NCBI RefSeq assembly: GCF_000685155.1
Contig: NZ_JMIY01000007.1
Span: forward strand, 276,170-340,169
DNA length: 64,000 bases
Reading direction: 5' to 3'
Origin: Candidatus Methanoperedens nitratireducens
GTDB lineage: Archaea > Halobacteriota > Methanosarcinia > Methanosarcinales > Methanoperedenaceae
The notes under the pieces were generated by a model, which was not told the DNA's origin, searched no databases, and worked only from the letters and a program-made list of their open reading frames with translations. Positions 32,731 to 43,417 of this stretch are shown one piece after another. A program made the translations under genes and the position numbers. The stretch's first letter is position 1; each line of letters opens with the position of its first letter.

Positions 32731-35700
32731 ATGAACAAGGTAATATATATAATAGTGCTGGTATCAATTGCAACGACCACCTTGAGCCAGACCGTTTCAT
32801 TCGTTGGTGGTGACCATCAGTTCTACGAGAGCGTACAGGATAAGTGTACAAAGTGCCACGGGGATATCAAAATGCAGCTATCAGCTTCATCTGAGCATTC
32901 CTCTTACTCATGTACGTTCTGCCATACCAGATCAGAAAATAACCATACCAACACCAAACCCACATGCCAAGACTGCCATTCATCTGTGCGATTGAACGAT
33001 ACACGTGAGGCACATCCAGGCTTTGCAAGCCTGGGCTCAGAAGGCTGCATTGCCTGCCATACAACCTATAACGTAATTGTGAACTATTCCAGGCCTGAAT
33101 ATATCGATTATACCATTATGAACAAAAACGGGGACTGGGTCATCTCTGATGTCACGACCACAGGAGAGCTGAATCTCTCCTATAATGCTATGAGGCAGGG
33201 TGGAGACCATAATGTGAAAAATTTATCATGCAAAGACTGCCATAAGGATATCTTCGATGCTGTCTCAGTCGGAGGTCATGCAGTCGTTCTTGATAAGAAT
33301 GGTACACAGGTGCCCTACCACAACAACACCAATTCTAACCTGGAAGCATGGTGCAGAACCTGCCATAATCGAGATGATACTAAATTCACAACTCAGCAGC
33401 ATTCAGTACGAAGAACCACGTGTGAGGGATGCCATCAAGCCTATAATTTAACACCCCATCCAGGTAATTTTTTTACGAGTATCAATACAGTCCCCCATCT
33501 GTACCGCAGTCTTGTCTGCATATCCTGTCATTCAGTGGGCTGGCCTGCACCGACCGGGGGAATACATTTCAAGGTACGCCAGGAACCGTATTTCGATGTT
33601 GAGTATGAGATAATAACACCTCTATCTATTACGAATTCATCACCTGCTGGTGATCCAACTACAGCAGTTGGTACAGTCCAGACGTTCTCTATCACTCTCG
33701 ATAGGATTGCTGATGTTACCTGGTATAAGAATGGATCTGAGATCTTTACAGTACTGGGTGTTACATTATCAGGCTATACCAATTCTAATGCAGCTATTGG
33801 AGTTTATAATATAACAGCCACTGCCGATGATGGCTATACATCGGCCCTGAGGACATGGAACTGGACTGTTACCGCCAGTGGAAGCGGTGGAGACGGCGGA
33901 GGAGGCGGAGGTGGTGGAGACGGAGGCAGCGGCATAGGAGGCAGCGGAGACGGCCTTAGCAGTATAAGCGGATATGTATTCGATAACTATGGTATTGGCC
34001 TGGAAGGAGTTACTGTGAAGGGCACCATGGATAACATAACCGCAGAAAATATAACTATAATGGACGGCTATTATTCAATAACCAATCTGTCCAGCGGCAC
34101 TTATAACTTTAGCTTATCAAAGGCAGGATTTGATACTGGCTATTTTGAATTTACATTCAACGGAGGGGTTATAGTAAGGAATATGAACAAGACTATCTTC
34201 GATACTACGCCACCCGCTCAGGTTACCGGGTTGAGGAGTGATAATCTGACCAATTCAACTGTTAATCTGAGCTGGGATCCGGTAGAAGATGCAAATTATT
34301 ACCAGTTATTCAGGAACTCCGATAGTCTTGGGTATACCCGGAACACCTACTGGAATGATACCGGGCTAACTCCGAACGTTCTATATCAATATATGGTCAG
34401 AGCAAATGATTCCTATAATAACTGGGGACAAAACTCATCGGTTTTAACAGTAAATATGCCTTTGACAATTATATCCTGGTCACCTGTTGAAGATCCGACT
34501 GCAACAGAAGATACAGCCCAGACATTCGAGGTAGTTCTTAATAAAACTGCTGATGTCACCTGGTATGTTAATGATTCTATAGCAGGGAGTAATTCAAGTA
34601 TAATATCAGCAAACTATACTAATTCTACAGCAGGCATTGGAGTATACAACGTAACAGTATTTGCTTCAGATGGCTATAATTGGGCATCAAGAGCATGGAA
34701 CTGGACTGTTATCGAGCAGCCCAGGTACAACCTGAGCGGGTATGTATTTGACAACTATGGTCTGGGACTTGGGGATGTTCTGGTACAGAACAGCAGCTAT
34801 CAGAACACGACACCGGAATCCGGATATTATTCAATAGGCAATCTGTCCAATGGCACATATAACTTTAGCTTCTCAAAGGCAGGATTTGATACCGGGTATT
34901 TCGAGATCATAATCAGTGGCTCAGATAATACAAATGAAAACATAACAATCTATGATACTACTCCGCCTGACTCAGTATCCAACCCGGATGCAACAACAGG
35001 CAACTTCTTTATAAACAACACCTGGATTAATCCAGAAGATGCTGACTTTGATCATATACTGTTCAGGTACAGCAACGATACGACCCTGCAGAACGTCAGT
35101 AACCCTGCTAACTATCTCAATCTAACCTGGGCGCCGCACTATACCCAGAATATCAGCGCTCAGACTGTGGATATATATGGCAATATCAATCAAACGAAGG
35201 TATGGTTCAATGCCACTATACCGAATAATGTGCCAATCCAGCTTCCGATTGGAGATAAAACGGTGACCGAGGGAGAGCTGTTAACCTTCAATGTATCAGC
35301 CACGGATGCAGATTCAGATACAATAACATATGGCACCAATGCTACAAAGGGAATCTTCAACACAACTACAGGTGAGTTCTCATGGATACCTGGATATGAG
35401 GATGCAGGAATCTACATATGGTACTTCAACTCCAGCGATGGATATGACGGTGTAGCAAGTGAGACAATAACCGTAACTGTGAATGATATGCCCTTATCAG
35501 CTATATTCTCATCACCTGTTAGCGATCCTATTACAACAGTCGGCACAGTCCAGACATTTGAAATAGATCTTAATAGAGCTGCAGATGTTACCTGGTATAT
35601 TGATGGCTCTGCCGTCCAGAGTAATTTAAGTGTAATTTCGGCAAACTATACTGACTCCACAGCAGGCATTGGAGTATACAATATTACTGCTATTGCCAGT

Positions 35701-38700
35701 GATAGCTTTGATTCAGCCTCAAGAACCTGGAACTGGACTGTTATCGCACAGCCCACGTATAATGTGAGCGGCTATGTATTCGATAATAATGGTGCGAGAT
35801 TAGGAGATGTCCTGGTGCAGAGTGACAGCTACCAAGACCCCACAATAGCATCTGGTTACTACTCGATAACAGGTCTTTTGAACGGTACATACAACTTTAG
35901 CTATTCTAAATACGGGTTTAATACTGATTATTTAGAGGTTGCGGTTAATGGTGCGGATATCACTAATACAAATATAACAATCTACGATACTACACCTCCT
36001 GCCCAGGTTACCGGGTTGATGAACGACACTCCTACTCAGACAACTGTTAACATTAGCTGGGATTCAATAGCAGATGCAAGCTATTACCAGGTATTTAGAG
36101 ATTCCATAAGCATTGGATATACACAGAATACCTACTGGAATGATACAGGACTAACTGCGGATACTTTATATGAATATGTGGTCAGAGCCAATGATTCATA
36201 TGACAACTGGGGACAAAACTCTTCAATTTTGAGTGTTAAAACCGCTGTGGCTGCTGATACTACCCCGCCTGCTTCGGTATCAAATCCAGGTACGACAACA
36301 GGTAACTTCTTTATAAACAACACATGGGTTAATCCAGAAGATACTGATTTCAGTTACGTATGGTTCAGGTACAGTGATGGCACTATCCTGCAGAATATTA
36401 CTAATCCTGATAACTATCTCAATCTCACCTGGTCACCACATTATACCCAGAATATTAGCGCCCAGACAGTGGATACTTCAGGTAACGTTAACCAGACGAA
36501 GGTATGGTTCAATGCAACTATACCGAACAATATGCCAATCCAGCTTCCGATTGGAGATAGAACCGTAACCGAGGGAGATCTATTGATCTTCAATGTGTCA
36601 GCCACAGATGCTGACTCAGACACGATAACATACGGTACAAATGCAACAAGAGGTTCACTTAATCCCACAACAGGAGAATATTCATGGCAGACAGGCATCG
36701 GCGATTCAGGAACATACATCTGGTACTTCAGTTCCAGTGATGGCTATGGCGGTGTAGCAAGTGAAACTATAACTATTACAGTAACCGTGAGCCCACCAAC
36801 AGAATATATCCCGCCAGATCCAGTGAACCTTGCCAGTACGCAAGGAAACTTCTGGATCAACTATACATGGCAGGCAGGAGCAGGCAATGTGACTGATAGT
36901 TATAACATCAATGTTAATGGTATCTGGACAAACGGGACAAACAGCACTTATTATAATAACAGTGTTGGGCCACATGGCTGGAGCAATATAACTGTATGGG
37001 CTTACAACAATTCAGGTAGCGGAAGTTTAAGTTCAGCCTCAGTATCGCAGAATACACAGGTTGTCAACAATATTCCAATGCAAGAACCAATTGGGGATAA
37101 GACCATAGATGAGAATCAGCCTCTGCAGTTCACAGTATCGGCTACAGATGCAGATTCTGATCTGATAACGTATGGTACAAATGCCACAAAAGGTACATTT
37201 AACATCACAACAGGTGAGTTCTCATGGATTCCTGGCTATGGGGATGCAGGGATTTATATCTGGTATTTCAATTCAAGTGATGGCTATGGCGGTATTACAA
37301 GTGAAACAATAACCGTAACTGTGAATGATGTACCTCTATCAATTACATCTTCGTTACCTGTTAGCGATCCAACTACAACTGTAGGTACAGAGCAAACATT
37401 TGGAATAGATTTGAATAGAACTGCTGACATTACCTGGTATATTGATAGCTCTATAGTTCATACTGATTTGAGTGTGGTATCAGCGAGCTATGCTAATTCT
37501 ACGGCAGGCATAGGAATGTATAACGTTACTGCAATTGCCAGTGATAATTATGATTCAGTCTCAAGAACCTGGAACTGGACTGTTATAGAGCAGCCTACGT
37601 ATAGTGTGAGCGGCTATGTATTCGATAATAATGGCGCAGGATTAGGAGATGTAGATGTCTTGGTACAGAATGGCAGCCACCAAGACACCACAATAGCGTC
37701 TGGTTACTACTCGATAACAGGTCTTTTGAACGGCAATTACAACTTTAGCTTCTCAAAACCAGGATTTGATACTGGATATTTAGAAGTGATAATTAACGGC
37801 GCAGATAACACCAGTGCTAATAAGACGATCTACGATACTACACCTCCTGCTCAGGTCACAGGGTTGAGAAACGATACTCCGACTCAGATGACCGTTAACC
37901 TTAGCTGGTATCCAATAGCAGATGCAAGCTACTACCAGGTATTCAGAGATTCTGCCAGTCTTGGATATACCCAGAATACCTACTGGAACGATACCGGGCT
38001 GATTGCAGATACCTTATATGAATATGTGGTCAGAGCTAACGATTCATATGACAACTGGGGCCAAAATTCTTCAATTTTGAGTGTTAGAACAGCTCCAGCC
38101 GCAGATACTACTCCGTCTGCTTCAGTGTCCAGTCCTGCCATGATAACAGGTAACTTCTATATAAACAACACCTGGGTTAATCCAGAAGACCCTGATTTCA
38201 ATTATGTATGGTTCAGGTATAGCAATGATACTACACTTCAGAACGTTAGTAATCCTACGAATTACCTAAATCTCACCTGGCCACCGCACTATACCCAGAA
38301 TATCAGCGCACATACTGTAGATACTTCTGGTAACGTTAACCAGACTAAGGTGTGGTTCAATGCAACTATACCGAACAATGCACCGGTACAAGCAACAATT
38401 GGAAACAAGATAGTAACCGAGGGAGATCTATTGACCTTCAATGTATCAGCCACAGATACTGACTCAGACACGATAACATACGGTACAAATGCAACAGGAG
38501 GTTTACTTAATCCCGCAACAGGAGAATATTCATGGCAGACAAGCAGCGGCGATTCAGAAACATACATCTGGTACTTCAACTCCAGTGATGGCTATGGTGG
38601 AGTTGCAACTGAAACAATAACAGTAATCGTGAATAACGTACCTCTATCGATCACAAGCTCATCGCCTGATTACGATCCTACCACTACGGTTGGTACAGCC

Positions 38701-41700
38701 CAAACATTTGGAATAAACCTTAACAGAAATGCAGATGTTACCTGGTATATTGATGGTTCTATAGTTCAGACTGATTTGAGTGTGGTATCAGCGAGCTATG
38801 CTAATTCTACTGCAAACATAGGAATGTATAACGTTACTGCAACTGCCAGTGATAGTTATGATTCAGTCTCAAGAACCTGGAACTGGACTGTTATAGAGCA
38901 GCCTACTTACAGTGTGAGCGGCTATGTGTTCGATAATAATGGCGCAGGATTAGGAGATGTAGATGTCATGGTACAGAATGGCAGTAAACAGGATACCACT
39001 ATAGCCTCTGGATACTATCAGATAACCGGCCTGCTAGATGGTATTTATAACTTCAGTTATTCCAAAGCCGGGTTTAATACTGATTATTTAGAGGTTGCAG
39101 TTAATGGTGCAGATATCACCAATATGAATATAACAATCTATGATACCACACCTCCTGCTCAGGTTACCGGGTTGATGAACGACACTCCGACTCAGACAAC
39201 TGTTAACCTTAGCTGGGATCCAATAGCAGATGCAAGCTACTACCAGGTATTCAGAGATTCTGGCAGTCTTGGATATACCCAGAATACCTACTGGAACGAT
39301 ACCGGGCTGATTGCAGATACCTTATATGAGTACATGGTCAGAGCTAACGATTCATATGACAACTGGGGACAAAACTCATCAGTTTTAAGTATCAGGACGG
39401 CTCAAGCCGCAGATACTACTCCGCCTGCTTCGGTATCAAATCCATCTATGATAACAGGTAACTTCTTTATAAACAACACATGGATCAATCCAGCAGATTC
39501 TGATTTCAATTATGTATGGTTCAAGTATAGCAACGGCACCACCCTGCAGAATGTCAGTAATCCTATGAACTACCTGAATCTCACCTGGTCGCCCCATTAT
39601 ACCCAGAATATCAGCGCACAGACTGTGGATACCTCTGGTAACGTTAATCAAACGAGAATATGGTTTAATGTGACTATACCCAATAATGTCCCGGTTCAAT
39701 TGCAAATTGGAAATAAAGTTGTAGATGAAGGGCAACTGCTGACTTTTACAGTATCATCAACCGATGCTGATAATGATGCTATAACCTATGGCACTAATGC
39801 CACAAAAGGAACCTTCAACACAACTACAGGTGGGTTCTCCTGGACACCTGGCTATGGAGATGCAGGAGCTTACGTCTGGTACTTCAATTCAAGCGATAGC
39901 TACGGCGGTGTTACAACCGAAACAATAACCATAACTGTAAACGACATACAGTTATCTATTACTTCATCCTCGCCATCATCCGATCCCATAACCACACAGG
40001 GTGAGGCTCAGATCTTCAGTATAACTCTGAACAGAACTGCTGATATAGCATGGTACATGAACGGAGTTCAGGCTCATACCAATACAAGTGTTACTTCAGC
40101 AAGCTATGCCGATTCTATAGCAAGCATTGGTACATACAACGTTACAGCTATTGCCAGCGATAGCTATGATTCAGCCTCAAGATCATGGAACTGGACAGTT
40201 ATTGCACAGCCTACCTATAGTGTGAGCGGCTACGTATTCGATAACTATGGTTCAGGACTTGAAGGTATCCTGGTACAGAACGGCATCTATCAGAACACCA
40301 CAATAGCATCTGGTTACTACCTGATAACTGGTCTACTTAACGGTACATACAACCTTAGCTTCTCAAAACCAGGATTTGATACTGGCTATTTAGAGATCAC
40401 AGTTAGTGGCACAGATATCATAAATGTGAACAAGACAATCTACGATACCACACCTCCTGCACAGGTTACCGGGTTGATGAACGACACTCCGACTCAGACA
40501 ACCGTTAACATTAGCTGGGATCCAGTAGCAGATGCAAGCTATTACCAGGTATTCAGAAACTCTGACAGTCTTGGATATACCCAGAATACATACTTGAACG
40601 ATAACGGGTTGATTGCAGATACTTTATATCAATACCATGTCAGGGCTAATGATTCATATAACAACTGGGGTCAAAACTCATCAATTTTGAGTGTTAAGAC
40701 CGCTGAGGCTGCTGATACTACTCCACCTGGTTCAGTATCAAATCCAAGCACAACAGCAGGCAACTTCTATATAAACAATACCTGGATCAATCCAGAAGAT
40801 GCTGATTTCGATCATGTATTATTCAGGTACAGTGATGGTAATATCCTGCAGAACGTTAGTAATCCTATGAACTACCTGAATCTCACCTGGTCACCACATT
40901 ATACCCAGAGTATCAGTGCTCAGACAGTGGATGCCTCTGGTAACGTTAATCAAACGAAAGTGTGGTTCAACGCCACTATACCGAATAATGCACCTGTTCA
41001 AGCACCGATCGGAGATAGAACCGTAACCGAGGGAGATCTATTGATCTTCAATGTGTCAACCACGGATATAGACTTAGATCCAATAACATACGGTACAGAT
41101 GCAACAAGAGGTTCACTTAATCCCGCAACAGGGGAATATTCATGGCAGACAGGCATCGGCGATTCAGGAATATACATCTGGTACTTCAGTTCAAGCGATG
41201 GCTATGGCGGTGTAGCAAGTGAAACTATTACAATTACAGTAGCCGTGAGTCCACCAACAGAATATATCCCGCCAGATCCAGTGAACCTTGCCAGTACTCA
41301 AGGAAACTTCTGGATCAACTATACGTGGCAGGCAGGAGCAGGCAATCTAACTGATAGCTATAACATCAGTGTGGATGGTATCTGGATAAATGGAACGACT
41401 AATACTTATTATAATACATCAGTCGGGCCACATGGCTGGAGTAATATAACTGTATGGGCATATAACAGCTCAGGAAGCGGAAGCCTGAGCTTAAATTCTA
41501 TATCGCAGAATACACAGGTTGCCAACAATGTCCCGATTCAAGAATCAATTGGGGATAGAACCATAGATGAGAATCAACTTCTGCAGTTCACAGTTACAGC
41601 TACAGATACAGATTCCGATCTGATAACGTATGGTACAAACGCCACAAAAGGTATCTTCAATACAACCACGGGAGAGTTCTCATGGACTCCAGGCTATGGG

Positions 41701-43350
41701 GATGCAGGGGTTTATATATGGTACTTCAGTTCAAGCGATAGCTACGGTGGAGTTGCAACAGAAGCAATAACCATAACTGTGAACAATGTACCTCTGTCAA
41801 TTACATCTTTATCACCTGTTAATGACCCCGCTACAACAGTTGGTACAGAACAAACATTTGAAATAAACCTTAACAGAAATGCAGATGTTACCTGGTATAT
41901 TGATGGCTCTATAATTCAGAGTAATTCAAATGTAGCATCAGCAAGTTATACCAACTCCACGGCAGACATAGGAGTGCACAATATCACTGCAATTGCCAGT
42001 GATAGTTATGATTCAGCCTCAAGAACCTGGAACTGGACAGTTATTGCACAGCCTACCTATAGTGTGAGCGGCTACGTATTCGATAATTACGGTTCGGGAT
42101 TGGGGGATGTTCTAGTGCAGAATGGCAGCTACCAGAGTACTACGATAGCGTCTGGTTACTATCTGATAACCGGTCTATTCAATGGTACCTACAACTTTAG
42201 CTTCTCAAAGTCAGGATTTGATACTGGTTATTTAGAGGTTACAATTAGCGGCGCAGATATCATAAATGCGAACAAGACGATCTATGATACTACACCTCCT
42301 GCTCAGGTCACCGGGTTGAGAAACGACACTCTGACCCAGACGACTGTTAACTTTAGCTGGGATACAATAGCAGATGCAAACTATTACCAGATATTCAGAA
42401 ACTCTGCAAATCTTGGATACACCCAGAACACATACTGGAACGATACAGGGTTGATTGCAGATACCTTATACGAATACGCGGTCAGAGCCAACGATTCATA
42501 TAATAACTGGGGACAAAACTCATCAATTTTAAGTATCAGGACGGCTCAAGCCGCAGATACTACTCCGCCTGCTTCAGTATCAAATCCATCTATGATAACA
42601 GGTAACTTCTTTATAAACAACACATGGATCAATCCAGCAGATTCTGATTTCAGTTATGTGTGGTTCAGGTACAGCAATGGCACTACACTGCAGAACGTTA
42701 GTAAGCCTGCTAACTACCTCAATCTCACCCTGTCACCGCATTATACCCAGAACATCAGCGCACAGACAGTGGATACCTCTGGTAATGTTAACCAGACTAA
42801 GGTGTGGTTCAATACTACTATACCCAATAATGTCCCGGTTCAATCCCAGATCGGAAACAGAGCTGTAGATGAAGGGAAATTGATGGCCTTCACAGTATCA
42901 TCAACCGATACTGATAATGATACTATAACCTATGGCACTAATGCAACAAAAGGAACCTTTAACACAACTACAGGTGAATTCTCCTGGACGCCTGGTTATG
43001 GAGATGCAGGAGTCTATATCTGGTACTTCAATTCAAGCGATAACTACGGCGGTGTTGTGAGTGAAACTATAATGGTGACTATAAGTGATGTACCTCTATC
43101 TATTACATCATCATCACCGGTTAGTGATCCCACCACTACAAACGGTACAGCTCAAACATTTGAAATAATGCTTAATAGAACTGCAGATGTTACCTGGTAT
43201 ATTAATGGCTCTATAGTAGAGAGTAATTCAAATGTAGCATCAGCAAGTTATACTAACTCTACAGCAGATATAGGATTATACAATGTTACTGCAATTGCCA
43301 GTGATATTTACGATTCAGTATCCAGAATATGGAACTGGACTGTTGATTAG
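32731..43350 (+). CDS. Giant secreted cytochrome: N-terminal eight-heme domain fused to about 37 beta-sandwich modules
   Basis: The 3539-residue protein has a signal peptide (about 1-20) and an eight-heme region to about residue 275 (CTKCH, CTFCH, CQDCH, CIACH, CKDCH, CRTCH, CEGCH, CISCH). Its first part (GGDHQFYESVQDKCTKCHGDI and CIACHTTYNVIVNYSRP) is clearly related to the tetraheme and five-heme proteins at 29915, 24359 and 27399. An Ig/PKD-like module and a glycine-rich linker (about 388-412) follow. The rest is an ordered array of about 85-90-residue modules: A (PKD/Ig-like), B (CarboxypepD_reg-like), C and D (FN3-like), E (He_PIG/cadherin-like), F (FN3-like). I count 8 A, 7 B, 6 C, 6 D, 8 E and 2 F. 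Asn-x-Ser/Thr sequons are extremely frequent. There is no C-terminal membrane helix; the protein ends after module A8. It is probably a long surface fibre with its hemes at one end. Confidence 0.88.
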   Translation: MNKVIYIIVLVSIATTTLSQTVSFVGGDHQFYESVQDKCTKCHGDIKMQLSASSEHSSYSCTFCHTRSENNHTNTKPTCQDCHSSVRLNDTREAHPGFASLGSEGCIACHTTYNVIVNYSRPEYIDYTIMNKNGDWVISDVTTTGELNLSYNAMRQGGDHNVKNLSCKDCHKDIFDAVSVGGHAVVLDKNGTQVPYHNNTNSNLEAWCRTCHNRDDTKFTTQQHSVRRTTCEGCHQAYNLTPHPGNFFTSINTVPHLYRSLVCISCHSVGWPAPTGGIHFKVRQEPYFDVEYEIITPLSITNSSPAGDPTTAVGTVQTFSITLDRIADVTWYKNGSEIFTVLGVTLSGYTNSNAAIGVYNITATADDGYTSALRTWNWTVTASGSGGDGGGGGGGGDGGSGIGGSGDGLSSISGYVFDNYGIGLEGVTVKGTMDNITAENITIMDGYYSITNLSSGTYNFSLSKAGFDTGYFEFTFNGGVIVRNMNKTIFDTTPPAQVTGLRSDNLTNSTVNLSWDPVEDANYYQLFRNSDSLGYTRNTYWNDTGLTPNVLYQYMVRANDSYNNWGQNSSVLTVNMPLTIISWSPVEDPTATEDTAQTFEVVLNKTADVTWYVNDSIAGSNSSIISANYTNSTAGIGVYNVTVFASDGYNWASRAWNWTVIEQPRYNLSGYVFDNYGLGLGDVLVQNSSYQNTTPESGYYSIGNLSNGTYNFSFSKAGFDTGYFEIIISGSDNTNENITIYDTTPPDSVSNPDATTGNFFINNTWINPEDADFDHILFRYSNDTTLQNVSNPANYLNLTWAPHYTQNISAQTVDIYGNINQTKVWFNATIPNNVPIQLPIGDKTVTEGELLTFNVSATDADSDTITYGTNATKGIFNTTTGEFSWIPGYEDAGIYIWYFNSSDGYDGVASETITVTVNDMPLSAIFSSPVSDPITTVGTVQTFEIDLNRAADVTWYIDGSAVQSNLSVISANYTDSTAGIGVYNITAIASDSFDSASRTWNWTVIAQPTYNVSGYVFDNNGARLGDVLVQSDSYQDPTIASGYYSITGLLNGTYNFSYSKYGFNTDYLEVAVNGADITNTNITIYDTTPPAQVTGLMNDTPTQTTVNISWDSIADASYYQVFRDSISIGYTQNTYWNDTGLTADTLYEYVVRANDSYDNWGQNSSILSVKTAVAADTTPPASVSNPGTTTGNFFINNTWVNPEDTDFSYVWFRYSDGTILQNITNPDNYLNLTWSPHYTQNISAQTVDTSGNVNQTKVWFNATIPNNMPIQLPIGDRTVTEGDLLIFNVSATDADSDTITYGTNATRGSLNPTTGEYSWQTGIGDSGTYIWYFSSSDGYGGVASETITITVTVSPPTEYIPPDPVNLASTQGNFWINYTWQAGAGNVTDSYNINVNGIWTNGTNSTYYNNSVGPHGWSNITVWAYNNSGSGSLSSASVSQNTQVVNNIPMQEPIGDKTIDENQPLQFTVSATDADSDLITYGTNATKGTFNITTGEFSWIPGYGDAGIYIWYFNSSDGYGGITSETITVTVNDVPLSITSSLPVSDPTTTVGTEQTFGIDLNRTADITWYIDSSIVHTDLSVVSASYANSTAGIGMYNVTAIASDNYDSVSRTWNWTVIEQPTYSVSGYVFDNNGAGLGDVDVLVQNGSHQDTTIASGYYSITGLLNGNYNFSFSKPGFDTGYLEVIINGADNTSANKTIYDTTPPAQVTGLRNDTPTQMTVNLSWYPIADASYYQVFRDSASLGYTQNTYWNDTGLIADTLYEYVVRANDSYDNWGQNSSILSVRTAPAADTTPSASVSSPAMITGNFYINNTWVNPEDPDFNYVWFRYSNDTTLQNVSNPTNYLNLTWPPHYTQNISAHTVDTSGNVNQTKVWFNATIPNNAPVQATIGNKIVTEGDLLTFNVSATDTDSDTITYGTNATGGLLNPATGEYSWQTSSGDSETYIWYFNSSDGYGGVATETITVIVNNVPLSITSSSPDYDPTTTVGTAQTFGINLNRNADVTWYIDGSIVQTDLSVVSASYANSTANIGMYNVTATASDSYDSVSRTWNWTVIEQPTYSVSGYVFDNNGAGLGDVDVMVQNGSKQDTTIASGYYQITGLLDGIYNFSYSKAGFNTDYLEVAVNGADITNMNITIYDTTPPAQVTGLMNDTPTQTTVNLSWDPIADASYYQVFRDSGSLGYTQNTYWNDTGLIADTLYEYMVRANDSYDNWGQNSSVLSIRTAQAADTTPPASVSNPSMITGNFFINNTWINPADSDFNYVWFKYSNGTTLQNVSNPMNYLNLTWSPHYTQNISAQTVDTSGNVNQTRIWFNVTIPNNVPVQLQIGNKVVDEGQLLTFTVSSTDADNDAITYGTNATKGTFNTTTGGFSWTPGYGDAGAYVWYFNSSDSYGGVTTETITITVNDIQLSITSSSPSSDPITTQGEAQIFSITLNRTADIAWYMNGVQAHTNTSVTSASYADSIASIGTYNVTAIASDSYDSASRSWNWTVIAQPTYSVSGYVFDNYGSGLEGILVQNGIYQNTTIASGYYLITGLLNGTYNLSFSKPGFDTGYLEITVSGTDIINVNKTIYDTTPPAQVTGLMNDTPTQTTVNISWDPVADASYYQVFRNSDSLGYTQNTYLNDNGLIADTLYQYHVRANDSYNNWGQNSSILSVKTAEAADTTPPGSVSNPSTTAGNFYINNTWINPEDADFDHVLFRYSDGNILQNVSNPMNYLNLTWSPHYTQSISAQTVDASGNVNQTKVWFNATIPNNAPVQAPIGDRTVTEGDLLIFNVSTTDIDLDPITYGTDATRGSLNPATGEYSWQTGIGDSGIYIWYFSSSDGYGGVASETITITVAVSPPTEYIPPDPVNLASTQGNFWINYTWQAGAGNLTDSYNISVDGIWINGTTNTYYNTSVGPHGWSNITVWAYNSSGSGSLSLNSISQNTQVANNVPIQESIGDRTIDENQLLQFTVTATDTDSDLITYGTNATKGIFNTTTGEFSWTPGYGDAGVYIWYFSSSDSYGGVATEAITITVNNVPLSITSLSPVNDPATTVGTEQTFEINLNRNADVTWYIDGSIIQSNSNVASASYTNSTADIGVHNITAIASDSYDSASRTWNWTVIAQPTYSVSGYVFDNYGSGLGDVLVQNGSYQSTTIASGYYLITGLFNGTYNFSFSKSGFDTGYLEVTISGADIINANKTIYDTTPPAQVTGLRNDTLTQTTVNFSWDTIADANYYQIFRNSANLGYTQNTYWNDTGLIADTLYEYAVRANDSYNNWGQNSSILSIRTAQAADTTPPASVSNPSMITGNFFINNTWINPADSDFSYVWFRYSNGTTLQNVSKPANYLNLTLSPHYTQNISAQTVDTSGNVNQTKVWFNTTIPNNVPVQSQIGNRAVDEGKLMAFTVSSTDTDNDTITYGTNATKGTFNTTTGEFSWTPGYGDAGVYIWYFNSSDNYGGVVSETIMVTISDVPLSITSSSPVSDPTTTNGTAQTFEIMLNRTADVTWYINGSIVESNSNVASASYTNSTADIGLYNVTAIASDIYDSVSRIWNWTVD
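33619..43347 (+). repeat. Higher-order tandem repeat array (A-B-C-D-E, period about 1.31 kb, or 1.84 kb when F-E is inserted)
   Basis: Module A starts near 33619, 34459, 35488, 37327, 38635, 39946, 41785 and 43090. From 35488 the spacing alternates as 1839, 1308, 1311, 1839 and 1305 bases: the basic block A-B-C-D-E is about 1.31 kb, and blocks 3 and 6 carry an extra F-E pair after E. The first two blocks are shorter, lacking D-E and C respectively. Many stretches are nearly identical at DNA level between blocks and with the gene at 52491, so assembly collapse and recombination are likely. Confidence 0.85.
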
Positions 43351-43417
43351 AAAAAAGTGAACGGAGCATAGATGTGAAAAATGATGCAGTACCTAGAAGC
43401 ATTAAAATGGTGATAAA

